Source: Agelaius tricolor (taxonomy: Eukaryota; Chordata; Aves; Passeriformes; Icteridae). Taken from it: DNA of 64,000 nucleotides. Below are positions 45,300 to 59,076 of the stretch, in pieces. Each line of letters opens with the position of its first letter. The first letter of the stretch is position 1. The notes below the pieces were generated by a model. It saw only the letters and a list, made by a program, of their open reading frames with translations, did no database searches and was not told the DNA's origin. Made by a program: the position numbers and the translations under genes. The stretch is taken from positions 386,001 to 450,000 of the forward strand of contig JALJCS010000034.1 of the NCBI GenBank assembly GCA_023055355.1, written 5' to 3'.

Positions 45300-48200
45300 T
45301 CTCACATTTGTGCCTTTAATAGTTGTTATTAAAGTGTGATTTTACGTAAATGAAGATGTATATGGTTTCCGGATTGATGGAACTCAAGCATGGGATTACT
45401 GTAATTTTGCACAAAAATGCACCAAGGTCTTCTCAGCCAGCATCAGAATTAATGAATGAAAGCAAATAATTTCAGTTCTTGGGGCCATCACAACTTCAGT
45501 GATATTGGGAAATCTCCCAGTGGCACAGGGCCATGAGATGGTGGCAGCATTCCCTTAGTGCTGCTGGCACCACGAGGGGTGGCTGCACAGCCGTGTGTCC
45601 TTTGTGCTGGCTCACTGATTGCTGTGGCTGGGGATGCCTTGACATGAGCAAGAGCAACAGTCTCTTTTAGGAAGTTCAGGAGCTGTAGGTTATCAAATAT
45701 GGTTTATATTGGCTAGTTTAACTGTTGAATAAAATGTAGGTGATATCTGCAATTCCTGTGCCAGGAATCGGGTGTAGAAGTGCAAAAACGCTTGGATTTT
45801 AGCGTATGGCGTTATACATCCCAGTACAGTGTGTGTAGGAAGGTGGATGCCAGTTCACACACATTTTCAAAAGCAGGGATGACTAACTCTCAGGCTGGAG
45901 AGCAGAAGTCAAAGTTTGCTTCTGTAATGGGCTGTGCAGAGTAGCAATATTTTTGTTCAGGTCTCTAGTAACCTGTGCATTAGGAATAAAAATTACAACT
46001 TAGCTGTTTAGGAGTCAACAAAGAACAACTGCTGTCCTGTTTCTCTGTGAGCAAGGGCTGAACTGGTGAGTAATGACTTCTGGATCAATGCTGATTTTTA
46101 TTTGCTCTTTCCTGATGCTAAGCATGAGTCTCCTTCACTTTCACTGCTTGAAGTACGTATGCCTTCCCTGCTCTGTTTTTCATGATTTCTGCCTTCCCAC
46201 TGAAGCTTGATCCTTTTAACAAGACCTGTATGGGGTAGTTTGCAGTAAAAAGTATGGATTGTTTTTGGGAATCTACTTGTTTCTGACTTGCACCTATTGC
46301 ACTGAGCCATGTTTGTAAATGTGAAGCTGAAACGTTAGCAATATTGCAATACTGTACATTTTTACTTGTTATTCAGAAGTACTATTAATAGTGTCCTGTT
46401 TATGGATGACTAAGCAAAAAAATTGAAATGCAAGTGAAAAAAAATTTGGCTAAGAAAGAGCAAAGTCTTGCCCACATATGCTTTAAAATAACAGTGTTCT
46501 GAGTGGTGGCCCCAGGCAAATAGTTCGACGTGGAGTGATGGGAGCAGACTACTGGAAGTAATTATAAAAAATTGATGAGTTGATAACATAATGCTATAAA
46601 GCACCAGCTTCATCTGTAGCTTTTTAGAGTACAGGAAACTTTGACCCAAAAAGGTTTAGAATGGCTGGAAGGCATTTGATTGAAAAAAGGGGAGCTATAA
46701 AGCTTAAAATAAGAGGCAGATTAAAGTGCTGGTAAAGTTATCATTTTAACTGAGCTGACTTTTAGTAGACTGAATTCCTGTAAACCATCTAGTGCATAAA
46801 AATAAAGCAAAATGGTAACTGAAACTATATTTTGTAGCACAACATCTTTTATTTCAGTATAAGTAAAGGACAGTTTGAACAGTAGAAGTGGAATTTTTAG
46901 AGGAAGGGTTTTGCTTTAATGCAAGTTTGGAGACTAGAATGTCAGTGGTGAACAGTTTGAGAAAAGCGAACATCTTTGATTTGAAGCTATCAGGATTTTT
47001 TGTTCCTCCTTGTAAAGAAGAAAATAACCAGAATCAGTCACTAAGGTTCCTTTGAAGTGCTCTAGCAAGTTATGAACTGCACATGTTGGTAACTGTCTGC
47101 GTAGCAAAAGTGCTTTCCTTTTAGGAAGTGGGTGAGAGAAATAATTTGAAATTTTCATTTGCAAGATGATGTTCATGGTAGAAATGGCTATAAGTTGTCC
47201 TGATCTTTCTAAAAAATATTTCATTGACAGACCTTGTCCAGATCAGGAAAAAGAGTCACTAACAATCTCAATTCACAAAAATATGTTTAAAAGACCATTA
47301 GTACTTTAAACCAAGTTTAGAGGTATTCACTTTCAACCTACCATTGCTCTTGTTCCTTTTTGCAATAATAATAACTTCAATAATAATAATTTCTGTTCCA
47401 TATTCCTGTTTATTGCTGTATATATGGTATATATATATATACCATAGCTATGCTTCTTTATTTATTGCTGTAACAAACACCCGGGAAAATTGTGCAGTAC
47501 CTTATTCTAAATGATATAGTAACCTGGCCAAAAAAAGAAATTAATTCACACTGTGCATACAGTCTGAGTGAAAAGAGCACAGCTCTCGTTTTGGTAGGTA
47601 ATGCAGATTGGTACAAGGTTAAGAAACAGGTTACCTTTACAACCTTACAATTTTTGTGAAAGTGTTAGCACTTAAAAAAATTTTTTCTGCTTGGTTTTTT
47701 AAGATGTAGTGAGACTGCAGGAGTTGGAGGCATGCCAACTTGTCTTGTGCAGGAACAGGTGAAAATGATTTTAAAAGCAATATTTGTGTTTTACTTCATT
47801 AGCTTTCTCTTACTTACTGGTATTCAGACTTGGTTCCTACTCATGCTTACCTGCACACCACCACCAAAAATCCCCCACACATTCCCTAGCCCTGTGAGCT
47901 CCCAGGAAAGCGCTGCAGGAATTCATCAATGGAATGAACAGCTGTCTGAAGGCTGCCCACAGCTGCACAGGGAACTGGGGTTTAGCTCTTATCCCACCAT
48001 GCTTACTGTCTCCTGCTTGGCACAGATCCTTGCCTTTGTTCTGGCTGTCAGAGCTGCAGGAGGAACGTTGGTTCCAGAGGGAAGTTTGTGCTTCCTGGGT
48101 TCTTTGCACCAGGCAGAGAATTCTGTCATTGCTGGGAGCTTGGCCATCAGCAGAGCAGAGGGACTGATCTCCTGGGGCTGGGGTCAGCGTGATCCAGGGA

Positions 48201-49640
48201 CAGGGATACCAGCAGTCAAAATAGAATCCCAGATGTGTTGTTTGGTAATGTGGGAATCCCAGCAATGAACATCTGAAAGGTGCTTTTCAGAGAAGGATTC
48301 TCTTTTACCAGAGTTTCCATTCAGAGGTTTATAAGGCCTGGTGCTTGTTTTGGAATTTGCTAATCTTCGATTTTCTCTGGCAATTAAAATGTGCACAGTC
48401 AGTGATGGAAATAGAACAATTAAGGTTGTGTAAAGACCTGGCCTACTCAGATTTTTCTTGGAGAGAAAAGAGGTGTGGGAGGGGAATTAGCTAAAGAAGG
48501 CAGTACTTCTGTCACCTACAGCCTACATGAAAACTCTTGCTTATTTAAAGAAATAAGCTGTCACTGTAACTTTGGTGGGTGGGGCCCAAAAGGAGGATGA
48601 GATTCAGGCACTTTTTCATACACTTGTGGCATAATGAGTGGCTGTACTTCTGGCAGGGTATCACAGTACATAAAGTAAGTTCAGGTTACCTGTAATCTTT
48701 ATATCACAAATGATCTAGTATGGGTCATAAATCCTGTAAATTTGAGGTTGCCTAAAATAGAGAGCAAAATGATCAGTCATTCTCATGAGCTGACCTAGCC
48801 TGGGTAATCACAAGGAAGAGTTGTGACAGGAACTAAAGGAAAATGCGGTTCATTGAATCTTTTATAAATTGATAAACTCTTGCAGCTTTAAAGGAATGAC
48901 CCTTTCAAAGCAAAATAATGAAATCCATCTCTTGTCAGTTTGGGGAGATTTATAATTGTAAGCTGATGAATTTTAGCAATGCTGTCAGTCTGCTTTTCAG
49001 ATCAATGCCAATGAAATATTTTGGTTACGATTCAGCCTCCAGCTCCCCTGAAATTTGTGAGTTTTAATACCAGAAGTAGTTATGTCTAACTCTATCGATC
49101 CACTGGTAAATTAAATGGTAAACAAAAGCAACCTTATTATTTTGTCAAAATGCTCTCAATAGGAAGCAAAACTCTTTATTAAAACAGGATATGTTACACT
49201 GAAATGAAAAGGAAGTTTCATTTCAAGACCCATCTTCTAAAAAACAGAGCAAGACCTTCACACAGCTAGATTTATTTGATGGGAATAGTACAAAGGTAAT
49301 AAAACTGAAATTGTATATTGAATTTCTTTTCCCTGGAATAAAGACAAAGGACCTAAAAAAAGATCTAAGACCTACCTAAAATGCACATATGATAAATTTG
49401 CTCCAGCAATGTATTTTCTTTTTTTTCCTTCAAGTAGCTAATGAATAACTTTTCTTTTTGAAATTTTAGGGCTTATGTATTTGTATTTCATGTCGAATCC
49501 CCTACTGATCTCTGAAATATGTTGTGCAAACATACATTGTATGTAGGTTATATATTCACAGTGACATTACTGTGGTACAGGAGCACAATGAACGCAATCT
49601 TTAGGGGGGCATTTCCAGTGCTGAGTAAGTTAATATTTCA
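45300..49640. other. No supported gene; contains one GC-rich patch
   Basis: Around 47,720-48,270 a 178-codon frame on the plus strand overlaps a 142-codon frame on the minus strand. Long frames on both strands suggest composition rather than coding, and no family is recognised. A perfect AT palindrome sits at 47,423-47,446. Confidence 0.4.
47423..47446. repeat. 24-bp perfect AT-rich palindrome between short direct repeats
   Basis: TATGGTATATATATATATACCATA is self-complementary across its whole length. The 12-base word TTTATTGCTGTA occurs at 47,409-47,420 and again at 47,461-47,472. This looks like slippage in AT-rich DNA, though direct repeats around a palindrome can also mark a small insertion. 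Confidence 0.7.
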
Positions 49641-49649
49641 GCCACGTTC

Positions 49650-49785
49650 CAGCCCATGGAATCATTTACTTTTGAAAAGAGCTTTAAGATTATCAGTTTA
49701 AAGTTATCAAGTGTGCTGACCCTGCACTGCCAAGCCCACCACTAAACCATGTCCCCAAGTGCCACATCTAGGTGGCTTTTGAGTA
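49650..49785 (-). mobile_element. Diverged CR1-type LINE fragment
   Basis: The plus strand holds AAAGAGCTTTAAGATTATC, ACCATGTCCCCAAGTGCCAC and ATCTAGGTGGCTTTT. These match in order the reverse complement of the CR1 3' region (the AAGACCTTTAAGATCATC and AAGTGCCACATCCA words). Many substitutions show it is old. Confidence 0.75.
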
Positions 49786-52700
49786 ATTCAGTAGGAGAGT
49801 AACTCCTAGCTAAGGACAGCCACATAAATGTTTTTTCTTATGTGGCATGATAATTCCATAAAAGAACCAAGTTGTTAACAAAATAATATATTTTTAAAAA
49901 ATCCAAACCTGCACGTAATGCTAAACCATGATTTTAAGTTTTTTTCTTGATCACACCAATCTGAAGTGCTTGCATCACTACCGGCCTCTTAACAAATTTC
50001 TAGAGATTGAGATTTGTGCAGCTTACAAATGCCAGTGGTTCTATAGTTTATCCATCTCTAAATACCTCCTTGAGATGGTATTGGCTATTTAGGCTTGAGG
50101 CAACATGAAAAAATTGCTATTTTTATGATTAAAATCTACCTGCTACAAATAGGACATGAGAATTCCTTTGAAAGGCATTCATCTGCCTTTGGGATGCTCC
50201 CATCTGTCTCTGGGAGCAATATTATTCTCCAATAAGTAAAAGAACCCCAACAAAATTAACTTGTTTATAAATCCTACATTTTAGACTCTTTTAACCTTTG
50301 ACATGATGGTTTTCAAAGCAGTTTTTTTTAATGTTTCCTCAAGTGCTTTGCTGTGCTGAAGCCCTGGCTGGAAGTGAGGCTACATGTCCATGCGGGATTA
50401 GATGGGCTCTGACTGAGGAGCTTTTCCCCGCTGCTCCAGGTGTTAGTGCAGGTTTTGTGCTGCCCCAGTGGCAAAGCCTTGTCTCCCCAGCCTGGGAGAA
50501 GTGTCAGTGCTCTAGGAATTTTCAACCATTCCATCACCTGGAAATACAGGATGAGAATGCTATGGTAATATTATTTAAATTGAAGCTATTCAGCATTTCA
50601 GCATTCTGGGAGCAGAATTTGAAGTGTCTGTTTGAGGAGACATTTCTGAAGTAAGCCATACACCTTGTGGTGATCTGGTGGAAAAATCTGTGTACGTTGG
50701 GTAAGTTGCAAAGGCTCTCAGGCGAAATAGTGTCTGCATGGTAGCACTTACTGGTAATATTCTCCTTATGCCAATACTCATTCAGAGAGCAGGGTTCCAT
50801 TGATCCAGAGGAATGGCAAATTAAGTTTCCCAATCTACTGTACAGGCGTGTGTGGGATGTAATCTGTAATAGCAGTGTGTAATAATTGCAGGAGTCTCTC
50901 CTGCAATCTTTCCCTTAGAGGCTTTGTGAATGTTATCTTTATATTTATCAACTACTTGTACTAATTAATAGCAAAAGCTAAGCATAATATGATTCAAAAC
51001 AAGCAAACAATTTGTTTGCCCTGTAAATATGACATATTACAGGAACATTTATGCAAAGACCTCAAATTTCTGGAGTAGGTATAGCTTAGTGTGTTCTTTG
51101 CTTTTGCTTTTCAATGTGATTTCCTGTTGACACTGGTAAACTCTGTTCTGTTCAGCATGGGGACAAGAACATGACATGGCAACTTGCAACTCTACCCAGC
51201 CCTATGACAGGATGAGATGGAAATTTTTTCTTGCTGTTTCCACCGATCTTATTGATCTGAAAAATAAAGCCAATGGAAGGAACAGGATTACTGTTTCACA
51301 GCAAATTTAGATTTCTACTCCTTTCAGTTTTGGTCTAGATCTGCTCAAAGTTGCCATTTCAATTTTCCCTATTGACTGAGAGCAGGTAGAGTTCTGTTTC
51401 CAAACCACCAAAACACAAAAACACCTAATGAAGCAGCCCCTGCTGTTTCGTTGCCATTCTTGTCAGAGCTACCGCTGCTATTAGCAGAGAAGCTGACAAG
51501 AGCACCAGTGCCACTGAGCAGGTGGGTTGTCCCCAGAATGTATAATTCTGGGCAGTTTATCCCAAAATGACCGCAATCTAATCCACACTCTTTTATTTGA
51601 AGCCACCATCTCGAAGGTCTATGAACTTTTCACTTCCTTTTTGGAGGAAGGGAACTGTGCTTTGAGAAACACCAGCATTCAGATGGATTGGCTGGATAGA
51701 ATATATTATACTGTCCCCTTGTCACAGAGCTCAAATTTCTGCCATTACCAAGTGTTAATGCCCCTCAGAGTTTCAGCAAGGTCTTTTACAGCTCTTCCTG
51801 ACATGGGCAGATGTTATTAGTGTCACTGATGGAATGAATTGCCTCTGCCTAGGGCTGCCATGGCCTCTGAAGTCTGAGATAGAAATTTTCTGTCATCATA
51901 ATGTAAAATATACAAGCACTGCTGAGAGAATCTGGAGATTTTTGTATCAGAACATGCAAATTTTCATTTATTTTCACCCTCTGCAGTGAACCCTTTGTCT
52001 CCAGCGAGAGAAAGGGCAAAGGTGTTACAGAGTGGCACCTGCAAATAGCCAGCAGCCTGTTGCTGTCATTTGCTCTTAGCTGTGCTCCAGCTCTGCCTGA
52101 GCCTACAGAGGACACCTCACCTGGCTGTGTTTTTCTCCTGGGCTGCCTGTGCCTGATGAGCCATTCCCTGTAGGACAGATCATGGACACTCCTTAGTAAC
52201 TCTGATAAACTGTGGAGAGCAGCTGAAAGGAGCCTTTGCAAGGGGATGCGGGGATAGCAATAATGGCACCAACACAGCTGCACTGGGGGAACACCCAGAG
52301 TAAATATTCTGAAAGTTACTGGGGTGAGACAGTCCCATTTCACCGGTGACCCTGTGAGGCTGAGCTAAGGTTTACTTGGCTTTCTTCATTCACTGTAAAT
52401 GTTCGTCCTCTCTAGGTTGTGATTGCTCATGGTCATTACGGGCATGTATCTGTCTGCTGAATTAGATTTCAGAGGTAAGCTCAAGACCTGTAACAAAATC
52501 TCATTTAGTCTTTTTGTGATTAATCTCCCTACCTCTTTCTTTCCCTTCAGAAACAAATTGATTGCTGTAGAAGTGTAGGTAGAATCTTTTTTAAGAAGAT
52601 GCCTGCTACTGGAATAAGATTGAAGTTGACATTTTGACTGTAGGTCCTTCTAGCTGAGGAACAGATTATTAAAATACTTCTAATTATAGAAATTGCTTAG

Positions 52701-53324
52701 GTGTCTTACACTATGAAAAAGAGTATTTTACAGGGGGTTGGGCAGTGTCTCCTCAACAGGAGAGTTCACACAGATTGTTCTGCCCGTTGGGATGCCAGTG
52801 AGCCAAATTGATTCTCAGCAAGTTCTGATGTGCTTAGCACTGAATCTGACTCAACTTGACAGTTCTCTAAGTCAAGTGGGATTGATAGCCTTACAGCAGC
52901 TCCACTTGTTTTTCTTTCTCCTTTATTTAATTGAATAAGAGTTAGTGAAATTCTATTGTCTGTCTCTGCTGTGCAGACCCACAGTGTAAGTATCAAGCTG
53001 TCTTTGATGTGCTATGACCTCATGATTTTAATCTAGCCAGATGAATTGCACAATTATATATTTCATGACAGTCACAGTAGCTGGGCTACAGGAGTTGCTT
53101 GAGAAGCATAAATTAGCCATATGCCCAGGTATTTAATTAATAAGCATCCTATTTTGGATGTTGCTGAATCTGGCATCTCAACTGTAAAAACAATGAGTTG
53201 TTCTGTTATGCTTAGATGTGCACTTTGATTTTCAGCAGATAGAGTTATTGAGTCTTTGACAAATAAATTAGGTAAATAAGCAGCTAAGTATGTTAAGAAG
53301 CAGCTCCTGTCTGCTGTAAATTAG

Positions 53325-53517
53325 TCTGGATTTGCTGACTTTGAGAGAGGAGGCTCCTGCCATCCCTGCCCATGCACGTTGGCGTGCAAACAGCCCTATC
53401 AACTTAGCTCACACGGTGGAACCCAGTGCTCTGCCCTGTATGGTAGCAGCCCCAGTTGAAAATATTTGTATACAGACAGGGCTTAAAGGAGCTGTAGAGC
53501 AGTCTGATGGTGCTCAG
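53325..53517 (+). CDS. Candidate exon of the divergent plus-strand transcript (193 bp)
   Basis: The acceptor CTGTCTGCTGTAAATTAG is fair and the donor GCTCAG then GTAAGG is strong. One base plus 64 codons are open. The peptide starts LDLLTLREEAPAIPAHARW and ends TGLKGAVEQSDGAQ. This long open frame between good splice sites is the best support that the transcript might be translated. It joins 43,206-43,308 (giving Ser) and 56,634-56,720 (phase 0) without a stop. I recognise no domain; a domesticated retroelement piece or noncoding exon remains possible. Confidence 0.52.
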
Positions 53518-56500
53518 GTAAGGTTCTGTGATTTGGGAACACAATCAGAGACAATTCAGAGCAGCAGTACACTGGTGTTTTCCAGACTTCTGCAGTGGCA
53601 GGATTATAGAAATTATCCCTGTGTTAGCTAAGAGCTGACCTGCTGTTCTTATGCCACTAATACTGACATAGACACAGATAGACGTATTTGATCCTTAAAT
53701 GCAAGACTGAAATTTTCAAAAATAAAACTACAACATCTAAAAATAAATAGGATGCTGCGTAACTCAACATCTGTCTGTTGAAATCAGAGCTGCAGAAGTT
53801 TATAGTATGAAATAGTTATGTGTAATATTTAAAAAGGGCAATTTTAGAACTGATAATCAACACTTGAGGTTATGTAAACTGAAATAAGGAGCATGCTCTC
53901 ATTTTCAAGAGTAAAAGCTACTTGCTTATGAAAGGCATGGGAGCAAGAAGAAATTTCTTCACTACTCACATCACAGTTTGCTTGGAGGTAGATGATGAGC
54001 TTCCATCAGGGAAACCATCATCCTTCTTCCTTTTTGCCCTATGTAGGCCCTAACCGTGGATCACAGGATTTAGCAGGGCCATTTACAGCACCGCAAGATA
54101 GATAGAAGGGAAGGTGTAGCAGTTATTGTAGACAGCACTGGATAATCTATCACTTGGATAAGTGAGCAGCCTGTTCTTCCTTTCTGTTCTCTCCAATAAG
54201 GACTTGACAGACAAGAAATTGTCCTCTGTGGTACCTAAACTATAAAAAGTGTGCTGGAACTATTGCTGGAGTGATTGAGCCTTGCTTTGTGCTGTTTCCT
54301 GCTGTGTGTCATGGTCTGCATGTTCCAGTTCTCTTCCCCTGATATTAGCCCTTGCCAAGAGGACCATCAGTTGTGAGAAGGTTCAGCTGTCTGTCACACA
54401 TTAATGAATTCACCTTTTCTTCTAAAACTCAAAAGACAATAAGGCATAGATTAGTGTTTAAAAAGTTAGATAGTGTACTAACATGGTAACTTTCAGGTAG
54501 ACAGATATTCTCAAGCTATGTTATAATGATCCCTGAATCAATTCTTTAGTGAATTATTGAAGTTAACCCTCACCTTAATTAAGGTCATGGAAAACTAAGT
54601 TGGATATCAAAATTTATTTATCTCTTAAGTCTTTCTCAAGATGTCACATCTGAGATAGGAATCAATAAATTAATTCACAATGCTGATATATTGCAACCAC
54701 TTGGCTTTAAGAAAAGAACATTTAAATATTTCCTTATCTAAGTATGCACACACTCACCTGAGTTTATTTTCAATGTTACTCATTAAAAAAAAATCTCTTG
54801 CCAGTGTTCAGTGCTCATGAACAGTTATGGTTTTCTGAGGAATCAGTACTTATTCCAGCACAAGTGTCTGGGTTTGGAATGGGATCATTTCATTTCTTGA
54901 AATCAGAATATGAAATCAGGGAGTTGCAAAACAGTATTTGCCACTTAATGGAATCTGTTTCTGCTTTCCAGTGTGTTAAGGTTTTAGATCTGAATTTTCA
55001 TCTTGATAACTTTTCTTTGATTCCTTACTGAGGTTTATTGTCCAGAGAATGTGTTGTGTCATCAATCTAAGCACGTGCATTTTTCTTTTCATTATTTTGC
55101 AATAATAGAAAAAAGTCTAAGTAATAGTCAGTCTAAAAATCTTTCTAATCTCATCTTGCTTATTCTGTTTTAATTTTATCTTGCTTATTCTGATAGAATT
55201 GCAAAAATCAAAACTCACTTGTGTATTAAGGTATTCTCAAAATTGCAGAAGAAGCTACTAAAGGTTTGGAGAAATTTTCCAATCCTTTTAATTCCATTAA
55301 ATTCTTTTAATTCCATTTACAGAGAATGATTTTGTAAGGCTATGCATATTTCCATTATTTCTGAAGTTGATAGAATGAATTATATTCTAGAGTTGTTAAT
55401 CTGTTTTTGTGGATGAGTAGAAATTATCAAAATATTTTTAAATATCTTTCACATCCAGTGATGGTCCACGTTCATCGCGTTACCTGGGTAGTTAGCTGGA
55501 AGCAAATAGGCAATTTTGCATTAATTTATGAACAAGCAGTGTTAGCATTGCAGATGATGCAAATACAGAAAATGGTCTCTATAAAATTAAAATCACTGAC
55601 AGTATACCAATATTGCATTTTGAAATATTCCTAATGCAGCTCTACTGGTGTCTTGAAAATCATCTAATAAAGATTATTGCTCTTTGAACTGTAATAACAG
55701 ACTAACCATTTGAAACATGTGCTATTTCCCTGAATCATTTCTTACAAGCTGTGGAAGACCTATGGGTGAATTTGAAAGGAAAAACCCAAACCTGTTGGGT
55801 TTTATGTCACTCTCATCTAATTAACATAAGCAGGTGTCTATTTTTTTCTGTAGATGTTATTGTGTCACTTTACAGAAGTGCATGCATTTTATACATACAA
55901 AAATGTTTTAAGAAATCTGTTTTTCATGTTATGCTGGAATTGGTTCTATATTCTCTATTTGTCTTGTGTTTTACACCTGGAAGGCCAGGATGAGCAGTTG
56001 AGAAACTCATTTTGCATGGACTTGACTTTTAATGGCAGGTAAATCACTTTGTTGAGATTCTATTTAAATAATTAATATTGTGTGAAACTGAGGCCACTAC
56101 AAGATGTTGTAGCCAAAAAGTGACTTTGAAGAAAGATTCCTAAAATGTAGTCATGCAGAAATGTCACAGAGGCTTGAAAAATCAGAATATTATTGGCAGA
56201 TGGTTTTAGGTCTTCATTTCCTTCTGGACAGTTTTTCAGTCTTGAGATGGTATTCTCAGTAGAAAAAGGACTTTCAAGGATTCAGGTCTCTGAAGCTCTT
56301 GATCTTCCTTCCAGTTCCATTGAGCAGTTCTGATATTCTGTAGCTCAGTATCAGAGTATCAGTAGCTCAGTCTGAGTAGAACTCCCTCCAGATCATAAGT
56401 TACTTAGGTGGGCAAAAGTATTCCGAGAACTTGAATGATGCCTTTTCTTGGATGTTTCCAGGTTTTGAGCAGGGAAACCATTTTCCCAATGCCTGTGATA

Positions 56501-56633
56501 CTTTATCCTCCCCAGAGCAGCCAGTGAGACATTGGAGAATGGTAACATGCATAGGTGGTAAGCAGTTGTAGTTGATGAAATCCAATTAAACTGGGTAGCA
56601 ATTTTCTTCCATACCTTTGCTTCTCCTCCCCAG

Positions 56634-56720
56634 CTCTGGAAGTACAAAACCGGAGGCTGGGCTGGTATCCAAGGAGGAACAAATTCAGCCGGGCTTCATC
56701 CTCCTGGAGTCAAGATTCAA
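56634..56720 (+). CDS. Candidate exon of the divergent plus-strand transcript (87 bp)
   Basis: The acceptor is excellent (TTTGCTTCTCCTCCCCAG). The donor ATTCAA then GTAATG is moderate. Phase 0 gives 29 open codons, LWKYKTGGWAGIQGG then TNSAGLHPPGVKIQ. All three frames are open over most of the segment, so the frame itself is weak evidence, but it fits the phase of 53,325-53,517. Past the donor the same frame stops after 12 further codons, so this could also be a terminal coding exon. Confidence 0.45.
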
Positions 56721-59050
56721 GTAATGGGTTTGTGTTTCATTAGTAGTTTGTCTTTATAAACCGAGTTTCTTCAGGCTGAATTTCATCCTGAAAACAAGGG
56801 TTAAGTCAACACTATCTTGGTTGGTGTTGCTTTGAGAAAGATTGATTCTTTCATTTATTCCTTTGCTCCTATACCGGCTGAAATGCATTATTTGCCCTAA
56901 AATGATGGGTGTGTGATAACTCTAATGGGCAAAGCCAGGTAGGTCCATTTTTGCTCCTCACTGAAAGAGTAGGGAAAAAAGGAAGGAACAAAAGAAATAA
57001 ACTTCAATGTGTGCTTCATGTTGGTTTTGGAGCACTGGGAAAAACCCATTTAATTTTTTTTCCTCTTCATTTTAGGTTCTGAAGGAAATGCTCACCTTTT
57101 TAGCCAGCAGATGGTCAATAAATATTCTTTTAGAGTAGAGGAAGCAGTGTAGATCTATAACAGCAGTTGTCTCCATCTGTTGCCTTTCCCTCACTTTGCA
57201 TTGTAATTTTCCTTTAGTATGGAGTTGCTGTCCTTCTTCCCCTTCTGACCACGCTCCTTTATTCTGGATAGCATCCTGGACAGGAAGACAAATATGGCTT
57301 GTGATGGGGAGAAAATGCTGTCTGTGCTTCTTTTTTGAGTCCTGAGAGCAATTTCTGGAAATTTATTAATTTTTTTAATGCCAGTTTTTAAATAGCCTAA
57401 GTTGGAAACGAACTAGGGGAAAAAAATAAAATTCAGTGTTGTAGTATGGAATGTTAAGAAAACCAAATTGAGGCTATGGAGCCTTACCAAGCTAATAAAG
57501 TGATTCTCATTTACCACAGTAGGGATTTTTAATAACCTTTTCTATACACATGATTAGATCCTTAGCAGAAATAAGAAGGTGCTATGGCCTCCCAGAAATA
57601 CCCAGGGTTGTTTCAATGGTGGTCTGAGGCTCACTGAGTACACCAAAGACAGAAAAAGCTCATGGGGTATTGCTGAGATGGTTAAACTGCAAGTTTTCCC
57701 TTTATTCCTGAGGTTACCAAGTGAATACTTGTTACAGATTTCTGTGTCATGTGAACAGTGCTGACAGACTTGATGTATCAAATCTGACATGTCAGTGAGT
57801 GATTTACCGGGGAATGTGTGGTAAGCAAAAGTAAAATCAAGGGAAAGTAGTAAGTAATATTTTCTAGGAGACCCACGATTTCTGGGATTCTCAGAAGTGT
57901 GATTTTAAATTCTTGTCTGTGGGAAATCCCTCCTTTCTGTGTTGTGATTGACCTTGATATTTTCTCAGATGGGTTCTTGTTACTGGCAAATGCTGATCAG
58001 GATGAACTTAGGTCCTAAAAACCCAAAAATGCTAGTACTTTTAAGTGATTTTACTTGTAGAAATATGAAAGTAGAAACCTTCCTGCATCACACATCAGAT
58101 TAGGGATAACGGCACCAAATAACTCCACAGCCCTTCAAAGTTCAATTCCTGAGTGTTCCTTTCAATCAAAAGGTACTTTTCTGTATTCTCAGTAAAGCTG
58201 CCCAGAAATTATATCAATGCAGATGTAAATAAATATTATCAATGCTTTAATCCTCTAATAGAACTCAGCTTCCATAATCTGCTGAGGGAGAGCACCGCAG
58301 GGAAAAAAGCAAGTTTGAGTTATGACTGGAAGTGTAAGCTTTGGAATAAGAGATTGTTAGAAGGTACACTGAGCTTCATAGGTAATGTACTCAGTGCCAG
58401 GAAGCTGCCAGCTGAGATTTCAGTGAAATATGAGGAGAAAATAATATCAAACAGTATGATCTCTATATGCTTTTACAGGCCAAGCACAAATAAAAATATC
58501 ACTCTCTGTTATGACAGTGTGAAATAGAAAATGTAAAGCTGAACACAATATTCTGGCAAGTAAACAGAGGAGACAATCTTAGCTGAAGTGAGTGTATCAG
58601 GAGGTTCATGCCGTGTTTCAAGCCTGTAGTATTTGAGGGGATCAAAGTTCTCCAGACCTTTGTTCTCTTGTTCTTTCCTACATTGCCAAAAGCTAACAGA
58701 GAAACGACAGCAACTAACATTTAAAAGTATTTAAACAGCTCTGTATTCAAGTAGGTCTGTGTTATTGATTGAGAATGACAGAAACACTTGAAGGAGAAAT
58801 ATTCAAGGTGCCAAAGATACATCCTGTTCAACTCTTCAACTTTTCTCACTACCTAAGAAGTGGAGTTTGGGAGCCAACAGTTTTAATTTAAAGAATGCTG
58901 CAGATGTGCTCTGTACTTGTCCAGTAACTCCAGGAGAGGTAAGCAAAACTCTTATTCCCCAACCTGCAGACAGGGCTGGGGAGTGACAGATGAGCTCTGC
59001 TTGCTGACAGTGTCATTACCAGAGGCCAGAGCAGGGACTCTCTGGGACTC

Positions 59051-59076
59051 TAATTATCAGCATAAACTGATAATTA
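59051..59076. repeat. Perfect inverted repeat (10-bp arms, 6-nt loop)
   Basis: TAATTATCAG at 59,051-59,060 is mirrored exactly as CTGATAATTA at 59,067-59,076 around CATAAA. No role is evident. Confidence 0.75.

Noticed and set aside
53930..54010. Possible CR1 fragment (AAGAAATTTCTTCACTACTC)
   Set aside because: Only a short stretch resembles CR1 and the following words do not. Too weak to list.
58153..58527. 124-codon plus-strand frame
   Set aside because: It is AT-rich with no recognisable domain, no good exon borders and no phase link to the other plus-strand exons.
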